A stretch of 64,000 bases of DNA, from NCBI RefSeq assembly GCF_035582795.1, contig NC_134369.1:63054001-63118000 (forward strand), read 5' to 3'. A program made the position numbers and the translations under genes. Of the stretch, positions 35,376-46,300 are shown piece after piece. This DNA comes from Mycteria americana (lineage: Eukaryota; Chordata; Aves; Ciconiiformes; Ciconiidae). Below the pieces are notes generated by a model. That model did not search any database. It saw only the letters and a list, made by a program, of their open reading frames with translations, and had not been told where the DNA came from. Position 1 is the first letter of the stretch; each line of letters opens with the position of its first letter.

Positions 35376-36545
35376 TAAAAATTTATTTCTGTTGGAATAG
35401 TAAGTCATAGAAATTGGAAGCGGAAAAAATTGCTTGGACCATCCCATAATATATATTTTTACCTTGAAATTGATTAAATTTTATTTAAAAGTTGCAGCAC
35501 AGGGTACAAATTAAGTTCCTATTGACCTGGAGGCAAAAATCCACTTTCACACAGGAAGCATGTTATTCCTTTGGCTTACTAAGTAACTCAGGCACTTGAA
35601 CAACATGTTTTGCCTCAAGGTACTTGCGCAGCAGCTCGTTCTCAGCTCCTGCAGACTGTGCTTCTCAGCAGCTACTGTCCTCAGTAACCAGCTCATTGTT
35701 TTTTAGCCAGTTACTTTGCTAATTTTGCTTCATAGTTGGCCAGTAATAACAAATCTCATTACAACAGACCTCAAGACTTACCAGATTTCCTTAAAACCAA
35801 CTTCAGCCTCCGTATACTTGATCTCACACCTAATCCTCAAAACAAACTACCATATACCTTCCAAACGTGACTCCTAGAAGTAAAACCAGTATCTGAGCTA
35901 GACACCAATACAGGGCTTAGTACAGATAATTTTGGTTTATGCCAGAGCTTAATCTGCCCCTCTTCCCACAATTAACCTCTTCAAGTTCTGCAGTCTATAA
36001 GGTACACGTCTCTAGCTTTTTCTGTAAAATACCTAGAACATCACCTTTTTCATCACATCTCCCCACTTCCTTCACCTGCAAAATCGCCTTCTAATCCAGA
36101 TGTATCAACTATTTTCACCTAGACACTAAACACTAAATTTGTATTTAGTTTTGAAGCCTAATGCTTCTATTTTGAAGCACATGAGTTGAAGAAGGGCTTG
36201 AATGTCTGAAAACTTAGGAAGACTGTTACAGGAAAATGGAGGAAAATTTGAGAAATGCCTAGCACATCGTTGGTAACAAACAGGTGAAATATAAACTGGA
36301 GCTCAGTTAAGCCTACAAGCTAGAATAGGATGGAGATGAGTCTTCTGCGCCCTAAACTGGTAATTCACCACTCTTTCTGTTATGATATTTATTACAAATA
36401 ACAGCTCTTTTCTCACCAGTTCAGCTTTGTAGGTACTAAGGACTGGAGGAACTACTGGTATTGTAAGACCAGAAGACATCACTTTTTTCCATATCCATAT
36501 AAATTTCGTCATTACTCCATCTACTTCCATCATTACTTCCATAAA
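35376..36545. other. Intergenic DNA, nothing recognised
   Basis: AT-rich DNA between two CR1 elements. The start reads aataaataaaaatttatttc, a short AT-rich palindrome. No gene is seen. Confidence 0.55.
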
Positions 36546-36951
36546 GAATAAAAGACGGGTCATTGTCATAGGAGACTCCCTTCTGAAGGGAACAGAAGGC
36601 CCAGTATGCAGACCGGACCCACTTCTTAGGGAAGTCTGCTGCCTCCCTGGGGCCCATGTAAAAGGTGTGAAGAGAAAAAATCCTACCCTGATACGGCCCT
36701 CAGATTACTATCCATTATTGATTTTTCAGGTAGGCAGCAATGAAGCTGCAACTAGAAGTCCAAGGGCAATCAAGAGAGACTTCAGGGCCTTGGGATGACA
36801 TAGTGACAAAGGATGAGGAAAGGCTGAGGTACTTAATGCCTTCTTTCCCTCAGTCTTTAATAGTAAGATCAGTTGTTCCCCGGGTACCCAGCCTCCTGAG
36901 CTGGAAGACAGGGATGGGGAGCAGAATGAAGCCCCCATAATCCAAGGGGAA

Positions 36952-37578
36952 ATGGTTAATGACCTACTACACTACTTAGACACACACAGGTCTATGGGGC
37001 CAGATAGGATCCACCCAAGAGTACCGAGGGAGCTGGCAGAAGCGCTCACCAAGCCACTTTCAATCCTTCATCAGCAGTCCTGGCTAACCGGGGAGGTCCC
37101 AGTTGACTGGAGATTAGCAAATGTGATGCCCATCTACAAGAAGGGCCGGAAGGAGTATCCAGGGAACTACAGGCCTGTCAGCCTGACCTCGGTGCCAGGG
37201 AAGGTTATGGAGCAGATCATCTTGAGTGCCATCACGCGGCATGTACAGGACAAGCAGGTGATCAGACCCAGTCAGCATGGGTTTATGAAAGGCAGGTCCT
37301 GCTTGACTAACCTGACCTCCTTCTACAACAAGGTGACCCACTTAGTGGATGAGGGAAAGGCTGTTGTGGATGTTGTCTACCTAGACTTTACTAAAGCCTT
37401 TGACACCATTTCTCACAGCATTCTCCTGGAGAAACTGGCTGCTCATGGCTTGGACAGGCATATGCTTCGCTGGGTAAAGAACTGGCTAGATGGCCGGGCC
37501 CAAAGAGTTGTGGTGAACGGAGTTAAATGCAGTTTGCGGCCGGTCACAAGTGGTGTGTTCCCCAGGGCTCAGTATTGA
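36952..37578 (+). pseudogene. CR1 reverse transcriptase, N-terminal frame
   Basis: 208 codons covering the fingers and palm start of the CR1 reverse transcriptase. The frame ends in a premature stop just after the 2-bp insertion that breaks the conserved G-V-P-Q-G motif. Confidence 0.92.
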
Positions 37579-38441
37579 GGCCAGTTCTGTTTAATATCTT
37601 TATCAATAATCTGGACAAGGGGATCAAGTGCACCCTCAGTAAGTTTGCAGACGACACCAAGCTGGGTGGGAGTGTTGATCTGCTTGAGGGTAGGAAGGCT
37701 CTACAGAGGGACCTGGACAGGCTGGATCGATGGGCCGAGGCCGGCTATATGAGGTTCAACAAGGCTAAGTGCCAGGTCCTGCACTTTGGTCACAACAACC
37801 CCATGCAACACTACAGGCTTGGGGAAGAGTGGCTGGAAAGCTGCCAGGCAGAAAAGGACCTGGGGGTGTTGGTCAACAGCCAGCTGAATATGAGCCAGCA
37901 GTGTGCCCAGGTGGCCAAGAAGGCCAATAGCATCCTGGCTTGTATCAGAAATAGTGTGGCCAGCAGGACTAGGGAAGTGATTGTCTCCCTGTACTCAGCA
38001 CTGGTGAGGCCACATCTTGAATACTGTGTTCGGTTTTGGGCCCCTCGCTACAAGAGAGACATTGAGGTGCTGGAGTGCATCCAAAGAAGGGCAACAAAGG
38101 TGGTGAAGGGTTTAGAGAGCAAGTCTTATGAGGAGGGGCTGAGGGAACTGGGGTTGTTTAGCCTGGAGAAAAGGAGGCTGAGGGGAGACCTTATTGCTCT
38201 CTACAACTACCTGAAAGGAGGCTGTAGAGAGGTGGATGTCGGTCTCTTCTCCCAAGTAGCAAGTGATAGGACAAGAGGAAACAGCCTCAAGTTGTGCCAG
38301 GGGAGACTGGATATTAGGAAAAATTTCTTCACTGAAAGGGTTGTCAAGCATTGGAACAGGCTGCCCAGGGAAGTGGTTGCGTCACCATTCCTGGAGGTAT
38401 TTAAAAGACGGGCAGATGTGGTGCTTAGGGGCATGGTTTAG
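37527..38441 (+). pseudogene. CR1 reverse transcriptase, C-terminal frame
   Basis: 304 open codons holding [15 protein letters not shown] (active-site aspartates), the thumb region and the C-terminal [14 protein letters not shown] segment. The true CR1 part begins at about 37560. The first codons are out-of-frame read-through. Confidence 0.92.
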
Positions 38442-38520
38442 TGGTGGACTTGGTAGTGCTAGGTTAATGGTTGGACCTGATGATCTCAAAGGTCTTTTCC
38501 AACCTAAATGATTCTATGAT

Positions 38521-39589
38521 CTATTTTGGTGATGCTAGCAATTCTACTACAGCATTACCATGACCAGGACTATGGGCAATAATACTGCTGCCATTTCTCA
38601 TGGAGCACTGAAATGTGGTAGATGTGTATACCTTGTCACTGTTTCCTAAACCTGTTTCCTCTGTGTTCTTCTGTGCATCAGCAAAGACTCTAAAGTACCC
38701 CTACTGCATGGAGAAAGTCCATTTCAGGATCACGGTATTCAACTCCTGGCGATAACCAGCTTTTTGCAGATACAGCCAGTAACAACAGAGATGGTCATCA
38801 GGATAAAACAGACAAATGTTCAGAGCTTCTGAGGTTGAAGTAGTAAGCTTTCCCCTACTCTTTATTCTCATTTCTTTTTTAGAGGTCCCAGCTACATAGA
38901 TAGAGATGGTATTGTCATATGCACAACTGGGCATCTCTGTTGACTGTTAACTTGTTTTTCCCTGAGCACTTTTGGCAAGACTGTTGAGAATCAGAAGCTA
39001 TCTTTCACAATTGCATGTTGGATCTGGCTGTATCAAGAATCATTTTGTGGTCACAGGTTTCCAGGAAATACTAGTCCTTGAGAGTGAATGTCCTCAAAGG
39101 GACAGAAGAGCTCAAATAAAGGAGTTTGTGGGCTAATACTACCATTAGGTAGTATTGAGGACTGTATATGGATGCTTGATTTAACTAAGAGATCAGTCTG
39201 GATAGGTTGTGGTTTTGCAGGCTGCTGACTGTTACTTATTCCACAGCTCTCATCTTTGCCCAAGGAGACCTTTCCAGCACAACCCTTATTTTCTGTATTG
39301 CAGTTGTTAGCAGGCAGTATTGTACCAGACTGTCCCCATTTGGCCCAGGGCTCGATGGGCAGCCTGAAGGTGAAAGCTCTTTCCTCTCTTGCGAGAAAAC
39401 CTGGATGAAAACCGAGGGTCCAGATTAGGAAGCTGAAATCCTACGAACGATTCACCTTGGAGTCCAGGTAAGCAGAGGAAGTTCCCGCCTTCTTCCTCAA
39501 GAGCTTTCTGGAAAAAAGAGGGGATGACGCAGCTCTCCTCGCCGGGGGTGATCCCAAGCCCTGTTAGCCCCTTCTCCTCTCCAGGCCTA
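38521..39589. other. Upstream flank of ASPG
   Basis: No gene is recognised. A good splice-donor sequence (ccag|gtaagc) lies at 39467/39468, 560 bp upstream of the ASPG start. It could mark an alternative 5' exon, though no other support is visible. Confidence 0.4.
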
Positions 39590-40360
39590 AAACGCGCCGC
39601 TGCTCTTTGCTTCTCCTTCCAGCATGAAAAGACCTTGACGTTTCCCCCCGGGGGCTGGCGCTGCCCCGCGGCCGCAGCGGCACAAAGTACAAGGGGTGGT
39701 GCCGCACGCTGGCGGCGGTGCCGGGGCTCGCCCCGGCCCGGCCCGACCCCTCTCCCTCACCTCCCCCCGGGGCGAGGGGCCCCGCCGCCCCCCGGCTGTA
39801 CCTCACGGCCACCCGCAACCCTCGACCTCCAGCCGCCGCCTCCTCGCGGCCCGCTTCGGAGGGCGGGCACGGCGGCTCTCCCCGCCTCTGGGGGCAGCGC
39901 CGCGGCCCGGGCAGGCCCCACCCCGCTGCCTGCCCGGCCGGCGGGGCGGGAAGGGGCGGCCCCGCAGCCGCCCTATAACTACCCCTTCGCCGGGCGGGCG
40001 GGAGGTAGCGGTTCCTCAGGAGCGGGATGGAGGCGGCAGCGGCGGGGAAGCACCCTGCGGGGACGCGCTCTCTGGGCAGAGCCCTGGCCGGCACCCGCCC
40101 CCAGGAGCGCCCCAGCTGCCCCCCGGTCTTCGCCGGCGGCTCGAAGGCCGAGGCGCGGGTGCTGGTCATCAACACGGGCGGCACCATCGGCATGGTGCAG
40201 GATGTCAAGGGTGAGGGGGCCCCGGGCGGAGGGGGGAGCGGGGCGGCGGAGGCGGGCTCCCCCTCAGGGTACGCTGCGAAACAGGCCTGGCGTGGGGTGC
40301 TGGCGGGGCGCCGGGCTAGGGGTGCGCTGCTTGGCGAGCGGAGGCTGAGGCTGCCGCTTC
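39590..40360 (+). promoter_or_regulatory. ASPG: CpG island and promoter of ASPG
   Basis: Very GC-rich, CpG-dense DNA in an otherwise AT-rich window, covering the first coding exon. A TATA-like tataac sits at 39974-39979 and GGGCGG-type boxes surround it (for example near 39990-40000). A start near 40000 would leave a short 5'UTR. The long open frames here, such as 39524-40348, follow from GC content. Confidence 0.75.
40027..40210 (+). CDS. ASPG: ASPG exon 1: start and first catalytic Thr
   Basis: 184 nt, ending agg|gtgagg in phase 1. The first 42 residues are Ala/Gly/Arg/Pro-rich and look disordered. Then [16 protein letters not shown] gives the nucleophile motif. The context of the ATG (gcgggATGg) is fair. 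Confidence 0.92.
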
Positions 40361-43300
40361 CTTACCTAACAGCCTTGCTGTGTGACCGCTCTCACTGGCG
40401 CGGTTTATGGTTCAGCATCCCCGGGTTTCTCGTAACTGGCATGAGCAACGCCAGAAGGGCATGCGCCTTCCTCCAATCCTCTGTTCCTACCAGCTGGTTA
40501 TTTCAGTAGCTTGGCTGGTAGGCATCTTTCTGACAAAGTGAGCCTCACAGCTAGTTAGAGCAGGTTTTGGCAGAGGACAGTGTGTTTCCTGAAGTATGAG
40601 TCCTTTCTCCCCTCCTTCACGCACCGAAAATGAAACCAGCTTAATCGTACCAGTCATGCGGTCTTTTTTTAGCCCCAAAAGAGCCACCATCCCAGGCTAC
40701 CTGGAGAGCATGTGCCTTGCACTCCTACTGGCAAGAGCATGGGCTGTTGGAGGTGGTGGCCACGTCAAGGATTTTCAAGTGGTGACCTGACAGACGCAGC
40801 TGATGCAAGTGGCAGCATACATCCTGCCAAGTGTCATAACGAGTGAGATCAGATGCAGCATCTGTGCTCACCTGCCTCTGGGCGGGCTTCTGCTGCTCTC
40901 CTACCAGCTCTTCACTTCCTTCAAGAAAGGACAAGAAATCATGGAAGAGTTTTGCTTTACCTTACCACGGGAGAGTGAGACTTGTCAAAGTGCCCTAGAC
41001 ATGCCAAACCCTCTCCCACCAGCTGAAAAATGTTTAAAGCCAAAATTGAATTCTGAGATGTCTCAGTATACTGCCTGCATTTTACCTGAAAGCTTCTTAG
41101 GCACCTACAGGTACATGCTATGTGTTTTCAGATGCCCCTAAATGTCAACAGGTAGGTGCCTAAACTCACCTAACACCCCCCCAGGCCCCCAATCCAGAAG
41201 CTGGTTGGAGTGGCACCTAAGCACCACTAGACCCTCACTCAGTAGGCACAGATCCCAAGGGATGCCAGAAGCATCAGCCAGCTAATGTGTCTGGGGAAAA
41301 GAATGGATTTCAGCCAGGGCTGACTTGCTGCAGGGCTGTGCATTTACCAACATTGGTATAAAGGGAAAGGGGGTAATGGGGTGGGGGGGGAGCACGCGGG
41401 CAGAGAGAGGGAAGCAGTCCAATTTTGGTAAATGTCTATTCAGTTTGTGGAGCATCCCAGGGCTTCCAGAGCCTGTGTCTGTAGGTTCAGAAGTGTGGGT
41501 ACTTGTGTTCCCTACTACAGAATTTCAAGCCCCTACTTGAAATAGCATCTCAGCTACTCATTTGTAGGATTAAAATACTTGGGGCTTCACCTTGGAGCCT
41601 CCTAGACTAGATTTTTTTCTAATACATATCCCCCTTCTCAGAAGATGGTAGCTGGTTGATCCTTATTATTGTAGGGAAGATGCTTTAAGGGGTTGTTCTG
41701 CTTTGTTTTTTATGGTTGTCATCTTTGTGTTTAATTTATCAAAGTTGTAAAAAAAAAAAAAAAGTCTGTATTTCAAATGACATGTAGTCACTTTCCTCTC
41801 TCTGACTGCATTGTTTATACTAAAATAATTTCCTATTTCCATTGTCTCAGCTTCCCAAACACCTCTTTTAAGCAAATAAATTAAAATTGCATGTCTTATT
41901 CTTTTATAAATGAACTCCATAAACTCCTCTCATCTTGTGTGCCTTTGTTTTCCTTTTGCTTAACAAGTGTCAATCATTAAAGCATGTGCAAACAATCTAA
42001 CAGTTATGATCTAATGATGCTGACTTGCTACATCCTGGTGAGGGTTTCAACCTGCTTTTCATACACAGATCTAGCAGCAGAGCAGCCAGAGTACCTCTTT
42101 CAGAATATTTGGCAGTCTTTAGCATTCAGCCAGAAGCTGGTGAAAGGGCATGGGAAAGGCAGCATGCTTCAAAGGGAAAAACAATAGATGCTAATTTCTT
42201 TTATTAATCAATGGATAGGAAGTGCATGTTTACAACCATATCTAGAACTACAAGTGTTGTACTTCAAGCAAGGTGAACAGAAGTAGTTTCCTTGAGCTGC
42301 ACAAAACCTTTCATAGCAGCAACTGCTCAAATTGAAGGGATCAAGCTAGGCTTCTACCTAACTAATTTCTCTTCAGGCTTACAAGCTTTTCTATGGCCTT
42401 TCCAATTGCTGGGAGAAGATGGTTTCATTTTTAAAATCAGACAGTTTTGATAGGCCTAATGTGTTCTGCAAGGAATGTGTTCCTATGCAGAACTGCTCCC
42501 ATGTACAAGACTGATAGAATCACATTCCCTGGGCTCATTGTGCATGTATGGAGCGATTATTTGTCATTACGAGGTCTGATTGTAAACCTCTTGCAGAGGT
42601 TCTGCAGTTGACCTGTGCACGTCAGCATGTCTTGGACCTGTTGGACTTTCTGCACATCTACAGGTTACCTGTGCAGAAGTAATTTTCAGAGGATGGATAG
42701 TCTGTTTCTGTTTGTGTGAGTTGGGTGACAACCAGACTCAGTTGCAGACTCTCTCGGTATTCATGTTTTTGCTGTCAAATAAGCCATTCTAGTGCATTTT
42801 CTAAATTTCTTCCTTCTACTTCCTCCTACTTATTTCCTCCTACAGCAGCCTCTTTTGGCTTATTGGTAGCTCATTTCAGAAAGAGAAACTTACTGCACTC
42901 CTTAGTGAGGTTACTGTGATAGTAATCTTTGCATCGAGTTTGTGCTCATGTTCTTCCTGGCCTTCAGGAAGATCTCTTCCTTGGGCTTGGGGGCTGGATC
43001 TTATTCCTAGCTTTTCCTGAAATATTAAGAAAAAAACCACCCAACAAATACAAGTAGAACTAAGCTAAATCCCCTTAGAAAGATTACTTATCTTGGAACA
43101 GAGTCTGCCTGGGTAACTTAGTTAATTATCTGTCTTTTCTAGACATACTAGTTCTATTGCCAAAGCAGTGGCTGCTGTAGTCCAGACCTTTTTCTGTTTG
43201 AAACCTATGCACCTCACTTCCGAAAGCTCCGAGTACTACAGCTGCAGAAATGAATATTTTGGAGAACACTTTCTGCTTCTCTGCCTTTGCAAGATGTAGC

Positions 43301-46300
43301 CGTTACTTTTGGGATCTGGCACTGTAGATGTATGTGCCATTCTATTGATATTCCTATAGGTAAAAACTGGTTTAATGAAGTCCTTTGTATTACTCAGCAG
43401 GGAGAGTTTGTTAGGATTGGGGATGATGACTTCAGCATGCTGATGTACAGTATGGTCCTTCTCCCCAACTCCCATGGTTTCTTGGGTGCAGATGCTTGCT
43501 GACACAGCTGCATCAGACTTTGTCAGCTCCCCGTTCTCTGCTGCAGCACAGGTTATAGGATATCTTGATTGATAAGTAGCTATTACTGTGTTATCTATAG
43601 CACTGGAGTGAAAAGCAGAGTCCTTCAGTGTAGATGAGACAGAACTATGCTTGTTCTCCTCGGCCACAGTTGTTTGTTTGCTGTTCTGCCTTTGTCCATC
43701 TGCTTTGTGATGCTGGGGTTGGCCAGCTAAAGAGAGAAAGGACAGAAGTTGATGAGAGCTATTTGGACAAGTTGCACAGCCTGCCTCTTCTCTGCAGGGG
43801 TGAAGTTGCTTCAAACACTTGGTTAACAAGCTTGGCTCAGAAAAGATGTTTTCTATGCATAATAAAGTAGAAGTGTTCTTAAAACAGTTGCACGTGAGTT
43901 CCCCGTGTTTGCTTCTTGAAGTCGTAAAGCAGAAAACACTGCTAAACGTGGATGCATTTAGGGGACTGCATAGGTTGTAAGTGGGTCATCTTGGATACAT
44001 CTGCAGAATGTCTTAAAAAAAAAAGGTTTAAGTTCAGTGCAAGCAATTACAGAAAAATCCTGACAGATTTGCGATTAAGAGAAGAGATGAGGAACTGTCA
44101 TTTATAAAGAAGGGATTTAAGAATATTAACGTACATCAGCTCTCCAGTTCCTGGGGCAAATACAAAAAATAAACAGTCTAATCCTTTGTCAATATTCAGA
44201 GCAAGATGAGCATTGGACAAACAGAAGAATAATCAGAAAACACCCAGAAAACACTTGAAGCTGGGCTGCATTTCAGAGCCAAAATGACTCTATGCCCAAG
44301 CTCAGCAGAAGTGGCCATTTGTGACTAAGCTAGGAACATCCTTAATAGGAAAAGCAGGGATTATAGCTGAATGAACGAAACATCCAAAGCGTGAAAGCGT
44401 GTTAAGTATGTTTTGTGAAACAAAGTATTCCGGCAGGAATCCAAACAAATCCACTGAAATGCTGCTGCCGTCCTGTGAGAAAGTTGGCTATGAAGGGGCC
44501 TGCTACTTCATTTAAGGCAAGCCAGGAGGGAGATTACAGAGTTCTTAAGGATTTTTCCATCAGTTTGGAAAGTAAACGGAAAAATATAGAAATACTATTG
44601 AAAATACTCACTGTATTTTGGAGTATTTGAAATAAACTTTAAAGGTGAAACAAAAAAAAATACAGATGCTAACTTGGATGGGAATTGTGTTTGAACAAAC
44701 AGAAGAACTAGGAAGTAGGAGAGAATTACTTGGCCTTAGATTAGAATAACTAGAACTAGCAGAAGTAGAGTAATGAGGTTTGCGAGTTTGTTTGCCATCT
44801 GAACAGGTGGCATAAAACACATTCACTGAGATTAAACTGAACTGGACAGTAATGCCAGTAGAATCTTGAAGTCCAGAAGGAAGTACCTCTGATGGAAGTT
44901 CCTTGAATGAAAAACATCTCAAAAAGTCAGACTTAAGAAAAAAGGGGGTGGCTTCTGACTCTGGACACCAGGACTGTCGCTGTCCTTCCTGAAACAGGGT
45001 ATTGGGAGGTGAGTTGCAAGTTAGATTCACAAATGAACTGAGTTCTATGATGCTGAGGATTGTAACATCAAATATTTAGGTGCCTTTCTGTCCAACAGAG
45101 AATGGTATGTGGATTCCCTTTGAAATGCCTGGTTGCAACCAGGACGCCTGCAGATCCAGCACACACTAAATGTACTTAGGCTAGTTTAAGCCCCAGCCAT
45201 TTTAGGGTCCCTGCCACAGAAAGAAAGATAACATCATGGGCAGGGAGAGGGTGAACAGAGCTTAAGGTGCATCTACGCTTTGGACTTTTTCTATTCAGCA
45301 GCTTATGCACCTTCTCTGCCTCTTGTCAACTGAGATGTTCAGTCCTAAACCTGCTTGTGGAAAGAACCTATTCAAGAGCGAGTGATTAGAGCACTTAGCA
45401 TTTAAGACTCTTGTTGAAAGCTGTGGTTTCTCTATCTTTGTGTATATATATAGATCTTTGTCTATATCTGTCAATGCTCAATACCTACTGCAGGGTTCAT
45501 TTTAGCTTTCTCTTGTGTTTATTTTTTTCTCTATGGAAATGCTATTGCCATTGACAGTGAGATATAACATGCAGCTTTCCGGTATAGACGTACTAGTGCC
45601 TTGGTGTTTGTGCCAATACTGCTGTAGGCTAAGAAGCTTAGGAAAAAATATCACAACTTTATAGTACAAAATAATGCTCAGTGTTTTGTAAGTCTTCTGC
45701 CACTAGATAGAGAACAGCTATGGCAAAAGTAAAAGAGAATAGTAGCTTTTTGCTACAGTTGCAAAAATCGGATTCCTGTCCCTACTGCTGATCGGTACTT
45801 GCACACAAGCAACAATTAAAAATAGGCAAAACATAAATATTTGATATGGAGGAGATTTGTAACATTATTTCTCTTAAATAAAGGATTTATTTACTTTAAG
45901 TCAAGAAAAGAATAACTGCACAGAGATTTATTGGTTATATTATGTTTTCACATTCTTAAACTGGCAATAGACTCTTCAAATTTAATTTGGAAGGATGGGC
46001 AAATAGCTGTGTAACTTGACTTCTTCCCTCCTTACCATGCCACTCACTTCCTTCCATCCCTGCTCCTTTATTTACTTCCTTTATTCTTTATTTTTAAGGA
46101 CTTGCTCCTGAGGCCAATAAATTAGTAAGCAGCTTGAAAACAATGCCGATGCTGCATGATGAGGCATATGCCCAGGAAACAAAACTGAACAACTTCCATG
46201 AATTTCCCGATAACACGTTGGTGCTCCCGTAAGTACATTTTCCTTGGGGAGAGGAAGGGTTAGGAAGTATCTTGTTAATTTTCAGACAATTACATCTCCA

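Larger units (their letters stand above)
36550..38520 (+). mobile_element. Young CR1 LINE with nearly complete reverse transcriptase, 2-bp frameshift
   Basis: At 36559-36800 lies a remnant of the ORF1 esterase domain (VIVIGDSLLKGTE), then a deletion removes the endonuclease. From about 36800 the reverse transcriptase is nearly continuous. It has YKKGRKEYPGNYRPVSL near 37130, VVDVVYLDFTKAFDT near 37366 and the catalytic FADD at 37644-37655. The frame shifts by +2 at about 37553-37557, where gt is repeated (ggtgtgttccc), and 37527-38441 carries on in the new frame to the C-terminus. The 3' end closes with the CR1 hallmark attctatgat at 38520. It is a recently inserted, internally deleted and non-autonomous copy. 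Confidence 0.93.
40211..46098 (+). other. ASPG intron 1 (5.9 kb)
   Basis: Beyond the CpG island the intron is AT-rich. It has no recognised repeat but holds two longer open frames on the - strand (43236-43829 and 44608-45030), described separately. Confidence 0.7.

Noticed and set aside
12181..39589. RD3L, expected near TDRD9
   Set aside because: As I recall it, RD3L lies near the 5' part of TDRD9, outside this window. No match to its conserved segments was seen here.
39524..40348. 274-codon open frame on the + strand, and long frames on the - strand, at the ASPG promoter
   Set aside because: They lie in the CpG island where stops are rare, are low-complexity Pro/Ala/Arg/Gly, and are in a different frame from ASPG exon 1.
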